Position numbers and translations under genes: made by a program
DNA from: an uncultured Oscillospiraceae bacterium
Lineage (GTDB): Bacteria > Bacillota > Clostridia > Oscillospirales > Acutalibacteraceae
Reading direction: 5' to 3'
DNA: 64,000 nucleotides
NCBI GenBank assembly: GCA_900544715.1
Contig: UQWL01000007.1
Span: 87,906 to 151,905 of the forward strand
Shown here: one piece after another, positions 26,048-35,394 of the stretch
Layout: each line of letters begins with the position of its first letter
Position numbering within the stretch: the stretch's first letter is position 1
The notes under the pieces: generated by a model
What the model saw: only the letters and a program-made list of their open reading frames with translations
Database searches by the model: none
What the model was told of the DNA's origin: nothing

Positions 26048-27757
26048 ATGGAACCAAAGCTTACATTACGCATTGCAAATTCTGATCTGCTGCCGGTGCA
26101 GGGCCGCTATGAAGAGCTGCTTAACGCGCCCGATATGGGCGGCGCGCTGACCGCCTGGCGCGGCGATACGGCAATTGCCCTGCTCGTGCTGCTCAGCGGC
26201 AATGAGAGGGTGGAGGGCGCCGCCGCTTGTGCGCAGCCGTTTGAAAACGGGGAGAATCGAATTCCGCCTGAGACGGTTTCCTGCACCTTTCTCTCGGAGA
26301 CGAAGGCGTTTGTCGGCAATGGCAAAAAGGATAACGGCTCGCGGGAAAGCTTCCCGGACGTGCTATATGGCCCGGGGCCTGTCAGCATGGAGCCAGGCAG
26401 GGTGCAGGGGATTTTTGTATCCATAGCGATCCCTGCGGACGCCGCGCCGGGCGTATACCGCGGCGCAGTCAGCGTGACGGCGGAAGGGTTGGATACGCCG
26501 TTGGAAAAGCAGCTTACGCTGGAAGTGCTCGACATGGTGCAGCCTGCTCCAGAGGCATACCGCTTTGATATCGAGCTCTGGCAATATCCTTACCGCGTGG
26601 CGCAGTATTATGGGCTTGAGCCGTTTTCCCAGGCGCATCTGGATGCGCTGCGCCCGCATTTGCAGCGGTATCGGGCGCTGGGGGGGCACGCCATCACGGC
26701 AAGCATTGTGGAGGAGCCCTGGAATGGGCAGACCTATGGCTCCTATCCCTCCATGGTGAAATGGACGCGCCGGGCGGATAAAAGCTTCGCCTTTGACTTT
26801 ACGGATTTTGACAAATGGGTGACGCTCTGCCAGGAGCTTGGCCTGGGGGATAAGATCGTCTGCTACAGCCTGATTCCCTGGGGCAATAAGGTGACCTATT
26901 ATGATGAAAAAAAGCAAACAGTCCGATCTGCCGCACCTCGCCCCGGCACACGGGGCTATAAAAAGCTGTGGACGCCCTTTTTACAGGCCCTCTGCACGCA
27001 TGCCAAAGAGAAAGGGTGGTATGACCGGATCTATATCGGCATTGATGAGCGTAAGCGTATGGGAAAGGCCTATGACCTGATCGACGCCGTTACGGGTGCG
27101 TATGGCGAGCCGCTGAAAAAAACGGCAGCAATGGATCATTTCAGTGCGAAATATTTCCCGCTGATCGACCGCATGGCGAGTGTCAGCGTCGGCTCCGATC
27201 CTCTGAAAAAGGCACTCACGGATTACCACACGCTTGCACAGCGCCGCAGGGACAAGGGCGGGTTGCAGACCACGGTTTATACCTGCGTCGGCCATTTCCC
27301 GAACAGCTTTACCTACAGTATGCCGGGGGAGAGCTACTGGAGCGTGTTTTTCTCCGCTGCGCAGGGGGCAAACGGTTTTCTTCGCTGGGCGTATGACGCG
27401 TGGGTGAAAGACCCGCTGCGCGACACAACGCACGTCAGCTTTGAATCCGGGGATTGTTTCCTCGTCTATCCGGATGAGCCGGACGCCAATCATCCGGAGA
27501 CGAAATCGAGCTACCGGCTGGAAAAACTCGCGCAGGGGATGCGCGACGTCAATAAGATGCTGCTTCTCGCGGAGCAGTCGCCTGCGCTCCGGGAGAGGGC
27601 AGACCACCTGCTCGCGCAGGTGAAAGTGGATTATACGCAAAAAGGCGAGGCCGTAGCGGATGAAAAAACGCGCGCGGCCCTTCCGGAGGATATGGAGGCA
27701 CTGCGCCAAAACCTGTGGGCACTGACGAGGGAATATCTGGGTGGGAGAAACGGCTGA
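26048..27757 (+). CDS. DUF4091/GH123-like glycoside hydrolase
   Basis: The 569-residue protein has an N-terminal beta-rich region (to about 170) and a TIM-barrel-like domain. It ends with the DUF4091 signature region (GANGFLRWAYDAWVKDP, then the FLVYP and RLEKLAQGMRD segments). An adjacent acidic pair lies in YIGIDERKR at about 332-333, where GH123 N-acetylgalactosaminidases place the catalytic Asp-Glu. No signal peptide is seen, so it is probably intracellular and acts on imported glycosides delivered by the nearby GPH carriers. The ATG at 26048 has AGGAAGGG upstream; a longer frame from 25931 lacks a ribosome binding site. Activity on GalNAc is an inference. Confidence 0.8.
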   Translation: MEPKLTLRIANSDLLPVQGRYEELLNAPDMGGALTAWRGDTAIALLVLLSGNERVEGAAACAQPFENGENRIPPETVSCTFLSETKAFVGNGKKDNGSRESFPDVLYGPGPVSMEPGRVQGIFVSIAIPADAAPGVYRGAVSVTAEGLDTPLEKQLTLEVLDMVQPAPEAYRFDIELWQYPYRVAQYYGLEPFSQAHLDALRPHLQRYRALGGHAITASIVEEPWNGQTYGSYPSMVKWTRRADKSFAFDFTDFDKWVTLCQELGLGDKIVCYSLIPWGNKVTYYDEKKQTVRSAAPRPGTRGYKKLWTPFLQALCTHAKEKGWYDRIYIGIDERKRMGKAYDLIDAVTGAYGEPLKKTAAMDHFSAKYFPLIDRMASVSVGSDPLKKALTDYHTLAQRRRDKGGLQTTVYTCVGHFPNSFTYSMPGESYWSVFFSAAQGANGFLRWAYDAWVKDPLRDTTHVSFESGDCFLVYPDEPDANHPETKSSYRLEKLAQGMRDVNKMLLLAEQSPALRERADHLLAQVKVDYTQKGEAVADEKTRAALPEDMEALRQNLWALTREYLGGRNG

Positions 27758-27844
27758 CCGGCCCAGTTGGCAACAAAATGTTAGCGGATGGGATCAGGGC
27801 CCGCCGCATCGGAGAACGCGAGAGCAAAAGAGATTTTTAGAAAG

Positions 27845-27886
27845 ATCGGCTGCAAGAGGCTCTGTATCCTGCGGCCGATTTTTTCT
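27845..27886 (+). terminator. Rho-independent terminator
   Basis: ATCGGCTGCA pairs with TGCGGCCGAT (one bulge), followed by TTTTTTC. It lies 88 bases past the hydrolase stop. Confidence 0.85.
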
Positions 27887-27929
27887 TCCCAAATTTTCTT
27901 TTTTTCTTGTGATAGAATTGTAAAACTTG

Positions 27930-27958
27930 TTGACATTACGGCCGCTTTGCGGTAGAAT
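27930..27958 (+). promoter_or_regulatory. Consensus promoter of glpK
   Basis: TTGACA (27930-27935), 17 bases, TAGAAT (27953-27958). Transcription would start near 27965 and leave an untranslated leader of about 205 bases before glpK. Confidence 0.85.
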
Positions 27959-28053
27959 AAATACAACAATTGAAGGAAGAAAATACGAGTGTATTTCTAG
28001 GAGATATGAGAATAGAAACTACTCCCGTTTAGCGGGGTGTGTTTTCTGTTCTT

Positions 28054-28129
28054 TTTTTTCTGTGCTACAAAGTTGCACATATGCTACGGAGTTGCACATA
28101 TGCTGCGGGGCTGCGCATGCGCTGCGGGG
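28054..28129 (+). repeat. 19-base tandem repeats in the glpK leader
   Basis: Three copies with a 19-base period begin at 28073, 28092 and 28111 (TTGCACATATGCTACGGAG, TTGCACATATGCTGCGGGG, CTGCGCATGCGCTGCGGGG). A partial fourth precedes them. Each contains the palindromic core GCACATATGC or GCGCATGCGC-like sequence. A small hairpin GCTGCG...CGCAGC follows. Confidence 0.85.
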
Positions 28130-28171
28130 GGAGCGCAGCTTGCAATTTATGATACAAGGGAGGCCATCAGT

Positions 28172-29677
28172 TTGGGTAAGTATGTAATGGCGCTGGATCA
28201 GGGCACCACAAGCTCGCGGGCGATTGTATTCGATAAGGGTGGGCACATCCTTGCGAAGGCGCAGCGGGAATTTGAGCAGGTCTACCCCAATGCCGGGTGG
28301 GTGGAGCATGATCCGATGGAGATTCTCTACAGTCAGCTTCAGTCAGTGGCGACGGTGCTCGCCTCCGGGGAGGTTGACGCGAAGGAGATCGCGGCAGTCG
28401 GTATTACCAACCAGCGCGAGACGACGATCCTCTGGGATAAAACAACCGGCAAGCCAGTTTATAACGCGATCGTCTGGCAGTGCCGCCGCACGTCGGATTA
28501 TTGCACACAGCTGAAAAATGAGGGCCTGGAGCCCTATGTGCGGGAGAAAACGGGCCTGATTATCGACGCCTACTTCTCCGCAACGAAGATTAAGTGGATT
28601 TTTGACAACGTGCCCGGTGTAAAGGAGCTCGCCGCGGAGGGAAAGTTGCTTTTTGGCACGGTAGAAACTTGGCTGATTTGGAACCTGACGGGCGGCAAAG
28701 TGCACGTGACGGATTATTCCAATGCATCGCGCACCATGCTGTTTGATGTAGACAATCTCTGCTGGGATGAGGTGCTCTGCAAGAAATTCGATATCCCGAT
28801 GTCGATTCTGCCCCAGCCAGTTCCCTCCAGCCAAGTGTATGGAACGGTGGCGCCGGGTATCCTCGGCCTTGAGCAGATCGAGGGCGTGCCCATCAGCGGC
28901 GCGATCGGCGACCAGCCGGCCGCCCTGTTCGGCCAGGCCTGCTTTAAGCCTGGCCAGGCGAAAAATACATATGGTACGGGTTGCTTCCTTTTGATGAATA
29001 CGGGTGAGCGAAGAATCCGCTCCCAGTATAACCTGCTCTCCGGCGTGGCCTGGGGGCTGGATGGCAAGGTGGAATATTCGCTGGAAGGCAGTGCGTTTAA
29101 CGCGGGCTCTGTGATCAAATGGCTGCGCGACGAGCTGCATATGATCGACACGGCGCGCCGCTGCGACGAGCTGGCGGAGAGCGTGCCGGATGCAAACGGC
29201 ATGTATCTCGTGCCCGCCTTCACGGGCCTTGGCGCACCGTATTGGGATATGTATGCCCGCGGCTGCATCGTGGGGCTCACCCGCGGCGTCAACCGGGCGC
29301 ACTTTGCCCGCGCGGTGCTCGAGAGCATCACCTACCAGATGACGGATTTACTCGAGGCAATGATCAGCGATTCCGGCATTGAAATGAAGGATCTCCGCGT
29401 GGATGGCGGAGCGAGCGTGAGCAATATCATGATGCAGATTCAGGCTGATATGATCCAGGCTTCCGTTAACCGCCCGAAAACTATTGAAACCACTGCTTTG
29501 GGCGCCGCGTATCTGGCTGGGCTGGCCGTTGGCGTTTGGAAAGACCGCGACGACATCGAGCAGAACCGCGAGGTAGACCGCATATTTACCCCTGAGATGG
29601 ATAAACCTACCCGTGACAGGTATTATGAGGGGTGGAAGCGTGCGGTTGGCCGCTCCCGTGATTGGGCGGAGCATTAA
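28172..29677 (+). CDS. glpK: Glycerol kinase
   Basis: The 501-residue FGGY-family kinase phosphorylates glycerol to glycerol 3-phosphate. The N-terminal phosphate-binding segment ALDQGTTSSRAIVFD (6-20) is followed by the GITNQRETT block and WQCRRTSD. The C-terminal ATPase fold has LRVDGGASVSN. The start is a TTG at 28172, nine bases after AGGGAGG, which gives exactly the family length; upstream in-frame codons would translate the repeat region and are rejected. A consensus promoter and a 205-base leader with tandem repeats precede it. No glpF or glpD is adjacent; dehydrogenase and malic enzyme genes follow. Confidence 0.97.
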   Translation: MGKYVMALDQGTTSSRAIVFDKGGHILAKAQREFEQVYPNAGWVEHDPMEILYSQLQSVATVLASGEVDAKEIAAVGITNQRETTILWDKTTGKPVYNAIVWQCRRTSDYCTQLKNEGLEPYVREKTGLIIDAYFSATKIKWIFDNVPGVKELAAEGKLLFGTVETWLIWNLTGGKVHVTDYSNASRTMLFDVDNLCWDEVLCKKFDIPMSILPQPVPSSQVYGTVAPGILGLEQIEGVPISGAIGDQPAALFGQACFKPGQAKNTYGTGCFLLMNTGERRIRSQYNLLSGVAWGLDGKVEYSLEGSAFNAGSVIKWLRDELHMIDTARRCDELAESVPDANGMYLVPAFTGLGAPYWDMYARGCIVGLTRGVNRAHFARAVLESITYQMTDLLEAMISDSGIEMKDLRVDGGASVSNIMMQIQADMIQASVNRPKTIETTALGAAYLAGLAVGVWKDRDDIEQNREVDRIFTPEMDKPTRDRYYEGWKRAVGRSRDWAEH

Positions 29678-29758
29678 GCGGGGCGAAGCGGGGAGATAGC
29701 GTTCCCTTTCACCATATATTTTCCATTCTGAATTATTATGAAAATGGAGTGATTCATC

Positions 29759-30868
29759 ATGGCAAAAACCATCGTTGACTGGAAAACCATCAGCTCGTTT
29801 GTAACGGACGCATTCGTAGGCGTTGGCGTGCCGCGCGAGGATGCGGAGATCTGCACGGACGTGCTGCTGGAGTCCGACCGCAGGGGCATCGAGTCCCACG
29901 GCGTTAACCGTTTTAAGCCCATTTATATCGATCGCATTAATATCGGCATCCAAAACCCCGTCACCAATTTTGAGATCGTGAAGGAAACGCCCACTACGGC
30001 GGTCATTGACGGCCACGACGGCATGGGCCAGGTGATCGGCTATAAATCGATGAAAATGGCGATCGAAAAGGCGAAGAAATATGGCATGGGCATGGTTGCT
30101 GTCCGCAATTCCTGCCACTATGGCATCGCTGGCTACTATGCGACGATGGCGACCAAGGAGAACATGATCGGCATCACAGGCACAAACGCCCGCCCCTCCA
30201 TTGCGCCGACCTTTGGCGTGGAGAATATGCTCGGCACAAACCCGCTGACCGTCGGCATGCCTACGGATGAGGAGTTCCCGTTTGTGCTCGACTGCGCCAC
30301 CTCCATCACTCAGCGCGGCAAGCTGGAGTATTATTCCCGCATCGGGAAATCCACCCCGGCGGGCATGGTCATCGGCCGCGACGGCACGGCGAAAACCGAT
30401 ACGGATGCGATCCTCAAGGAACTCAACACCGGCGAAGCGGCGCTGGCGCCCCTCGGCGGCATCGGCGAGGAGATGGCCGGTTACAAGGGCTACGGCTATG
30501 CCACGGTGGTCGAGCTTTTGAGCGCTGCTCTGCAGCAGGGCAACTACCTGAAGATGCTCACCGGCATCGGCGAGGGCGGTAAGAAAGTGCCTTACCATCT
30601 GGGCCATTTCTTTATCGCAATCGACACAGAGGCCTTTGTGGGCGCGGAATCCTTCAAAAAAACAGCGGGCGATATTTTGCGTGCGCTGCGTGCTTCTACC
30701 AGGGCGCCAGGCGAAGACCATATCTTCACCGCCGGCGAGAAGGAGTGGAACGTCTGGTGCGAGCGCAAAGACAGCGGCGTGCCGATCAACGACGCGGTGC
30801 AGAAGGAGCTTTGCACAGTGCGCGATCAGTTGGGCCTGACGCAGTACACCTTCCCCTGGGAAAAATAA
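29759..30868 (+). CDS. Ldh-2 family malate/L-lactate-type dehydrogenase
   Basis: The 369-residue protein belongs to the NAD(P)-dependent malate/lactate/ureidoglycolate dehydrogenase family, whose Rossmann arrangement differs from classical Ldh. Family blocks are ESDRRGIESHGVNRF (about 42-56), the NSCHYGIAGYYA segment with the catalytic His, GTNPLTVGMPT, and GYKGYGYATVVELL. The exact substrate (malate, 2,3-diketogulonate, sulfolactate and others in this family) is not readable. It starts 81 bases after glpK with TGGAGTG upstream and is followed by malic enzyme. That fits a shared role in reducing-equivalent and C3/C4 acid turnover; this is inferred from order. Confidence 0.92.
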   Translation: MAKTIVDWKTISSFVTDAFVGVGVPREDAEICTDVLLESDRRGIESHGVNRFKPIYIDRINIGIQNPVTNFEIVKETPTTAVIDGHDGMGQVIGYKSMKMAIEKAKKYGMGMVAVRNSCHYGIAGYYATMATKENMIGITGTNARPSIAPTFGVENMLGTNPLTVGMPTDEEFPFVLDCATSITQRGKLEYYSRIGKSTPAGMVIGRDGTAKTDTDAILKELNTGEAALAPLGGIGEEMAGYKGYGYATVVELLSAALQQGNYLKMLTGIGEGGKKVPYHLGHFFIAIDTEAFVGAESFKKTAGDILRALRASTRAPGEDHIFTAGEKEWNVWCERKDSGVPINDAVQKELCTVRDQLGLTQYTFPWEK

Positions 30869-30898
30869 CAGAGCATCAGACATCTTCTTAACCCCCTT

Positions 30899-30938
30899 AA
30901 GGGCGGGATATCCTTACCCGTATCCCGCCCTTCCCCCC
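30899..30938 (+). terminator. Inverted repeat between the dehydrogenase and malic enzyme genes
   Basis: AAGGGCGGGATA (30899-30910) pairs perfectly with TATCCCGCCCTT (30921-30932). The tail is CCCCCC rather than T, so termination may be partial. Confidence 0.6.
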
Positions 30939-30995
30939 AAGTTGGTGGAGAAGGCGGTTTGTTTTACATAATCAATAATGGAGGAATTGTCACAC

Positions 30996-32168
30996 ATGGA
31001 TTACGCAAAGGAATCACTGAGGCTTCACTATGAATGGAAGGGCAAGCTGGAAGTTACGCCCCGCGCGAGCGTGAAGACGAAGGAGGAACTCTCCCTCGCC
31101 TATACGCCGGGCGTTGCGCAGCCCTGCCTGGAGATCCAGAAGGATATCAATAAATCTTATGATCTGACGCGCCGCTGGAATACGGTCGCCGTCGTTACCG
31201 ACGGCACGGCGGTATTGGGCCTGGGCGATATCGGCCCGGAGGCCGGCATGCCGGTGATGGAGGGCAAATGCGTCCTCTTTAAGGCGTTCGGCGATGTGGA
31301 TGCCATCCCGCTGTGCGTCAGGAGCAAGGATGTTGACGAGATCGTCAACACCGTCGCCCTGCTTGCGGGCAGCTTTGGCGGCGTGAATCTGGAGGATATT
31401 GCGGCCCCGCGTTGCTTTGAAATCGAGCGCAAGCTCAAGGAGCGCTGCGATATCCCGATTTTTCACGACGACCAGCACGGCACGGCGGTTATCTGCTCCG
31501 CCGCGATCATCAACGCGCTGAAGATCGTGGGCAAAAAACTCGAAGACTGCAAGGTGGTATTCAGCGGCTCCGGCGCGGCGGGTGTTGCCATTGCGAAGCT
31601 CTTAATCAGCCAGGGCCTGAAAAAGGTGGTCATGTGCGACCGCAAGGGTATCATCAGTGCGGACGACCCGAACCTCACCCCTGCAAAGCAGGAGATCGCC
31701 GCCTTTACCAATGCGGCGCATGAGCACGGCACGCTGGCGGATGCGCTCAAGGGCGCGGATATCTTCATCGGCGTTTCTGCTCCCGGCATTGTGTCGCAGG
31801 ATATGATCCGTTCCATGGCGAAAGATCCGATCGTTCTGCCAATGTCCAACCCGGTGCCGGAGATCATGCCCGATCTCGCGTTGGAGGCCGGTGCGAAGGT
31901 GGTAGGCACGGGCCGCAGCGATTTCCCGAACCAGATCAACAATGTGCTCGCTTTCCCGGGCATTTTCCGCGGCGCGCTGGATGTGCGCGCGAGCGATATC
32001 AACGAGGAGATGAAGATCGCCGCCGCGCATGCGCTGGCGGACCTGGTTTCCCCTGAGGAGCTTTGCCCCGAATATATCCTGCCCAAGGCGTTCGACGAGC
32101 GCGTGGGCCCCGCGGTTGCCAAGGCGGTTGCCGAGGCGGCGCGCAAAAGCGGCGTAGCCCGCATTTAA
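30996..32168 (+). CDS. NAD(P)-dependent malic enzyme
   Basis: The 390-residue bacterial-type malic enzyme oxidatively decarboxylates malate to pyruvate. Signature segments are LAYTPGVAQPC (substrate loop), GLGDIGPEAGMPVMEGK, and the metal-binding IPIFHDDQHGTAVI. The NAD-binding FSGSGAAGVAIAKLL and LPMSNPVPE follow. The length equals the short bacterial form without the phosphotransacetylase-like extension. GGAGGA lies ten bases before the ATG at 30996; an upstream in-frame codon is not supported. Its neighbour upstream is the Ldh-2 dehydrogenase, so malate may be the common metabolite. Confidence 0.96.
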   Translation: MDYAKESLRLHYEWKGKLEVTPRASVKTKEELSLAYTPGVAQPCLEIQKDINKSYDLTRRWNTVAVVTDGTAVLGLGDIGPEAGMPVMEGKCVLFKAFGDVDAIPLCVRSKDVDEIVNTVALLAGSFGGVNLEDIAAPRCFEIERKLKERCDIPIFHDDQHGTAVICSAAIINALKIVGKKLEDCKVVFSGSGAAGVAIAKLLISQGLKKVVMCDRKGIISADDPNLTPAKQEIAAFTNAAHEHGTLADALKGADIFIGVSAPGIVSQDMIRSMAKDPIVLPMSNPVPEIMPDLALEAGAKVVGTGRSDFPNQINNVLAFPGIFRGALDVRASDINEEMKIAAAHALADLVSPEELCPEYILPKAFDERVGPAVAKAVAEAARKSGVARI

Positions 32169-32208
32169 TCAGTTGACATCTTCTTATTTTATGTTTCACC
32201 ACGGTAGG

Positions 32209-32250
32209 AGCGCGCCCTCTGAATTGTTTCGGGGGGCGCGCTTATTTAAT
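32209..32250 (+). terminator. Terminator after malic enzyme
   Basis: AGCGCGCCC (32209-32217) pairs with GGGCGCGCT (32234-32242), followed by TATTTAAT. Confidence 0.75.
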
Positions 32251-32780
32251 AGAGGTGGGCTCAGCGGTAGAACGGCGCTGGCCGGCAAGCCTGAATGCGC
32301 AAAAAAGAGATTGCCAGGCGGATAGAGTGATATGCTCTAAGCGACTTTTTAATCAAGGCTTTGCTTATGATTCATGTGTTGCTTAGAGCATTTTTCATAT
32401 AGAAGGGCTAAAATGTGAGAAGCAAAAAGGAAACAAGTTTGTCGAGAAAATTCTTGGTGCAGGAGCATAGCCGCAAGGGCAGACTGCACCAAGCCCGTTT
32501 GCGGCGTAAGGCAAGCAATTGACAGCGGGAATATTATGCATGAATAAAAAGTGAGAAGCATCGGAAAATCGAAGCCAAGAAAGCGGCTTTCTGCGCCGGG
32601 GATCTGGCGAAGGGCGTGTTTGATATTGCAGGCAACATGCCGCAGCAGAAGCCGCAGAAAGCCGCCAACCGCCTCGCGCCACCGCAGTTTGAATGATGAG
32701 CCAAAGCCGGCAGTAGCAAATTTTATCTTCAATTTTTTGATAAAAGGGCACTGCGGGGAAAGCCCAAAGCAAATTACTTC
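32251..32780. other. Gene-free stretch with a long-loop inverted repeat
   Basis: No convincing gene was found. It contains a tRNA D-arm-like string at 32259-32274 and the inverted repeat TGCTCTAAGC/GCTTAGAGCA (32333-32342 and 32381-32390) followed by TTTTTC. It then runs about 370 bases with open minus-strand frames but no ribosome binding sites or family resemblance. A TATAAT -10 for the AraC gene is at 32782-32787. Confidence 0.5.
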
Positions 32781-32820
32781 GGTATAATAAATGCACAATC
32801 CAAACAAGGAGGCAAACAAT

Positions 32821-33744
32821 ATGCACGCGTGGGAAGCGGTTCAAAAATCTGTAGATTATATTGAGGAACATTTACAGGAAAATATACGAGCCGAGGCTTT
32901 AGCCGAAATAATAGGACTGTCACCATTTTATTTTCAAAGACTGTTTAAGCGATTGGTAAATAAACCGCTGCAAGAGTATGTCAAACTGAGGCGTTTGGCA
33001 AAGGCCGTTGAAGCGTTAAACACGGAAAATCAAAGGATTTTAGATGTGGCGTTAGATTATGGTTTTGCCAGCCATGCGAATTTTACCAGAGCGTTTAAAG
33101 GCGCCTTTGGAATTACACCGGAAGCATACAAAAAGAATCGTCCTTTTCTCAACACTTTTGTAAAACCAGAAGTTTCTATGGCCTATGTTATGGTGGACGA
33201 GAATGTTCCCCTCATTGTTGAAAACATCGTCTTAGAAATACGTAGAGAACGCATTCACGCACCGGAACGCTATCTCGGCCTGTCGACGGACGTTTCCATA
33301 TTAGAGCAAACACCCGTTGGAGAGAGCACCGGCGTAGACATACCGGGGCAGTTGTGGAAACGTTACCACCAAGAAAAAGCGGCGATTGAAAAATATGTCC
33401 AGCCTAACATTGAATTAGGCATGTCCTATTCTGCCAATATGGAAAAAGGAACATTTTCTTATTTTGCGGGTGGACTTGCCAAAACGGTTCCGGAGAATTT
33501 AAGCGGCGGCTTTGTGCAACATGAGTTACCCGCAGGGGAATACATTGTTTGTTCCGTAGAGGCGGAAAGTTTTGAAGAACTTGTAACTGTGGCCCTAGAC
33601 CAAGCGGGAAAATATCTTTTTGGCACATGGCTTCCGAGACATGAACTAATAACCCAACCGTTTTCAGCAGAAAAATACGATATAGCTTCACAAGATATTA
33701 AACACGTGGAGATTTGGGTGGATCCCCTTACCATATCAAAGTAA
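32821..33744 (+). CDS. AraC-family regulator with GyrI-like effector-binding domain
   Basis: The 307-residue protein starts with an AraC/XylS double helix-turn-helix (residues 1-105: AEIIGLSPFYFQRLFKRLV, then DVALDYGFASHANFTRAFK). It continues with a GyrI/Rob-type ligand-binding domain (about 130-305, ending VEIWVDP). Such Rob/TipA-like proteins sense small, often cationic molecules and activate efflux or detoxification genes. The ATG at 32821 has AAGGAGG at eight bases; a start at 32791 is less likely. The gene is more AT-rich than its surroundings, consistent with transfer. No target transporter is adjacent. Confidence 0.9.
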   Translation: MHAWEAVQKSVDYIEEHLQENIRAEALAEIIGLSPFYFQRLFKRLVNKPLQEYVKLRRLAKAVEALNTENQRILDVALDYGFASHANFTRAFKGAFGITPEAYKKNRPFLNTFVKPEVSMAYVMVDENVPLIVENIVLEIRRERIHAPERYLGLSTDVSILEQTPVGESTGVDIPGQLWKRYHQEKAAIEKYVQPNIELGMSYSANMEKGTFSYFAGGLAKTVPENLSGGFVQHELPAGEYIVCSVEAESFEELVTVALDQAGKYLFGTWLPRHELITQPFSAEKYDIASQDIKHVEIWVDPLTISK

Positions 33745-34279
33745 AAAATGCTACCCTGCCGGATGACGGCCAGCACCCGGTTCTGTTGGACATAGAGCGT
33801 CGTTCAGATATGCGCTGGAACAGATTTATAACGTCGTAGGCAGTCGGTTTTTAATCATCATCACCAACCTACTGCTGCCGATCTACAAGCCCCCCAAGGC
33901 TTTAGCACACGCTTAAATGTATGGCAGCGTTTTGGAACGCTGTATCCCTGCCTGGTTTAACGGTCTTAACTACAGCAAGGGCGCCGCCATCGCGCCTGTC
34001 ACGCGGGAGGGTGCGCCCTTGCTTGCCAAGGAAATCGACAAATCTACCTACAAGGTGAGCGTACATTTCAGCACCACCAGCACCGAAACCATGTGCGAGA
34101 AAATCAAGCGTATGCGGCGCAATGAGGTTCAGCAGATGGGAACCGTAGACGAGCCGGGGAATGGAAAGTAGCTCTCCGGCCCGTCTTGTCGATTCCAAAA
34201 ATATTTCGTGAACTCGATGAAAAGCCCTTGGCGGGCGGCCTTTTCATCCATTTTGTTTGTGGCTTGCTCATAGGTAAAT
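33745..34279 (+). pseudogene. Decayed mobile-element segment with TnpW-like remnant
   Basis: The open frame 33917-34171 encodes an 84-residue product. Its second half (STYKVSVHFSTTSTETMCEK, then IKRMRRNEV) matches the pattern of TnpW, a small protein found in clostridial transposons. The first half is unrelated, and there is no good ribosome binding site. The 150 bases before it contain a short hydrophobic frame with no family resemblance. The rest is spacer to the convergent ketopantoate reductase gene. I read this as a scar of a lost transposon. Confidence 0.5.
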
Positions 34280-35221
34280 TTATTTTTCTTGCTGCAAAGG
34301 CTTCCCTTGGGCGACCTGTTCTTTCGCCCGGATCAGCCGGTAAAGCATCTGGTTAAAGGGCGTATCCACCCCATACTGGCGGCCCAGCTCCAGCACGGCG
34401 CCCGCAAAGGATTCGAGTTCTGTGCGCCGCCCCGCCTCGATATCTTGCAGCATGGAGGTTTTTCCCTCTGGCAGCAGCGTGGCGACAATGGGCGGGATCG
34501 CTTCCATATCCTCATAGGATAATGCAACGCTGGCGGCCTGCGCTATATGGACGACCTCCCGCATTGCGGATTTTGCAAGCTCCATTACCTCAGGCAAACG
34601 GGTGAAATCACCATACGTTGCCCCGGTTAAGGCGGAAATTTGATTCAGGCCAACGTTGAGCATCCACTTTTTCCACATAGCGCTCTGCATATGGGGAAAA
34701 ACATGCGTCTGTATCCCTGCATTGCATAAAAATTGATCCACCGCCGTTACCTGTGGGAGATAGCACACCGTATCTTCCATACCAAAATGGATTTCCCCAT
34801 CCGAGGAATGCACAACGCCGCTTTCCGTGCGGACGGCGTCAAGCGCCATCGCAAGCCCGCAGAGCACTGTGTTTTCCGGAAAGGCGGCGCGCAGCCTCTG
34901 CGTGGCCGTCACCCCGTTGAGAAGGGGCAGCAGAATCGTATGCCGCTCCACAAAGGGGCGGATAGATGCAATGGCAGTTTCCAATTGATCATTTTTTACG
35001 CAGATGAGGATGAGATCCGCCGCGCTATCAGCCTGCTCCGGCTCGCAAATCCGTGGGAAAAAGGCCTCCCCATCGAGCGTGACGCCGTTGCGGCGTAGCC
35101 GCTTTGCCCGCTCATGGTCCGCAATTGCAAAAAAGTGTGCGTCATATTGATGATGTAGCCGCTTGGCATAGACGGCGCCGACCGCGCCCATGCCGATCAT
35201 GGCTGCTGTTTTAATCTCCAC
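34280..35221 (-). CDS. 2-dehydropantoate 2-reductase family protein
   Basis: The 313-residue ApbA/PanE-type protein has the Rossmann motif IGMGAVGAVYAKRL near its start, the LILICVKNDQLE block and the LLNGV segment. The helical C-terminal domain has KKWMLNVGLNQISALTG, carrying the conserved Lys and Asn. These enzymes reduce 2-dehydropantoate to pantoate, but the family has many paralogues, so the pathway is not certain; no panB, panC or panD is nearby. A GTG start at 35221 with GGAGG seven bases upstream fits better than an ATG further up at 35281. Confidence 0.88.
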   Translation of the reverse strand: MEIKTAAMIGMGAVGAVYAKRLHHQYDAHFFAIADHERAKRLRRNGVTLDGEAFFPRICEPEQADSAADLILICVKNDQLETAIASIRPFVERHTILLPLLNGVTATQRLRAAFPENTVLCGLAMALDAVRTESGVVHSSDGEIHFGMEDTVCYLPQVTAVDQFLCNAGIQTHVFPHMQSAMWKKWMLNVGLNQISALTGATYGDFTRLPEVMELAKSAMREVVHIAQAASVALSYEDMEAIPPIVATLLPEGKTSMLQDIEAGRRTELESFAGAVLELGRQYGVDTPFNQMLYRLIRAKEQVAQGKPLQQEK

Positions 35222-35394
35222 ATGAATTCCTCCAGAAGTGTTCTCTACGTCTATTATAGCATACCGCCGCAGAAAGAGCATTTACAATTGAGCGGTTTCG
35301 TTATATGATAATAAAAGACGGCGTGATCCCAGGAATACAGCCGTAATCCCTTGGATGCCGCCTAGATGGATTTGCAAGAGAAAGGAAGGCCCGC

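Noticed and set aside
28054..28129. CRISPR-like array in the glpK leader
   Set aside because: Repeats are contiguous with a 19-base period and no spacers, and no cas genes occur in the window.
32259..32300. tRNA-like string GGGCTCAGCGGTAGAAC
   Set aside because: It resembles a D arm, but no anticodon arm, T arm or acceptor stem can be built around it, so it is at most a fragment or chance.
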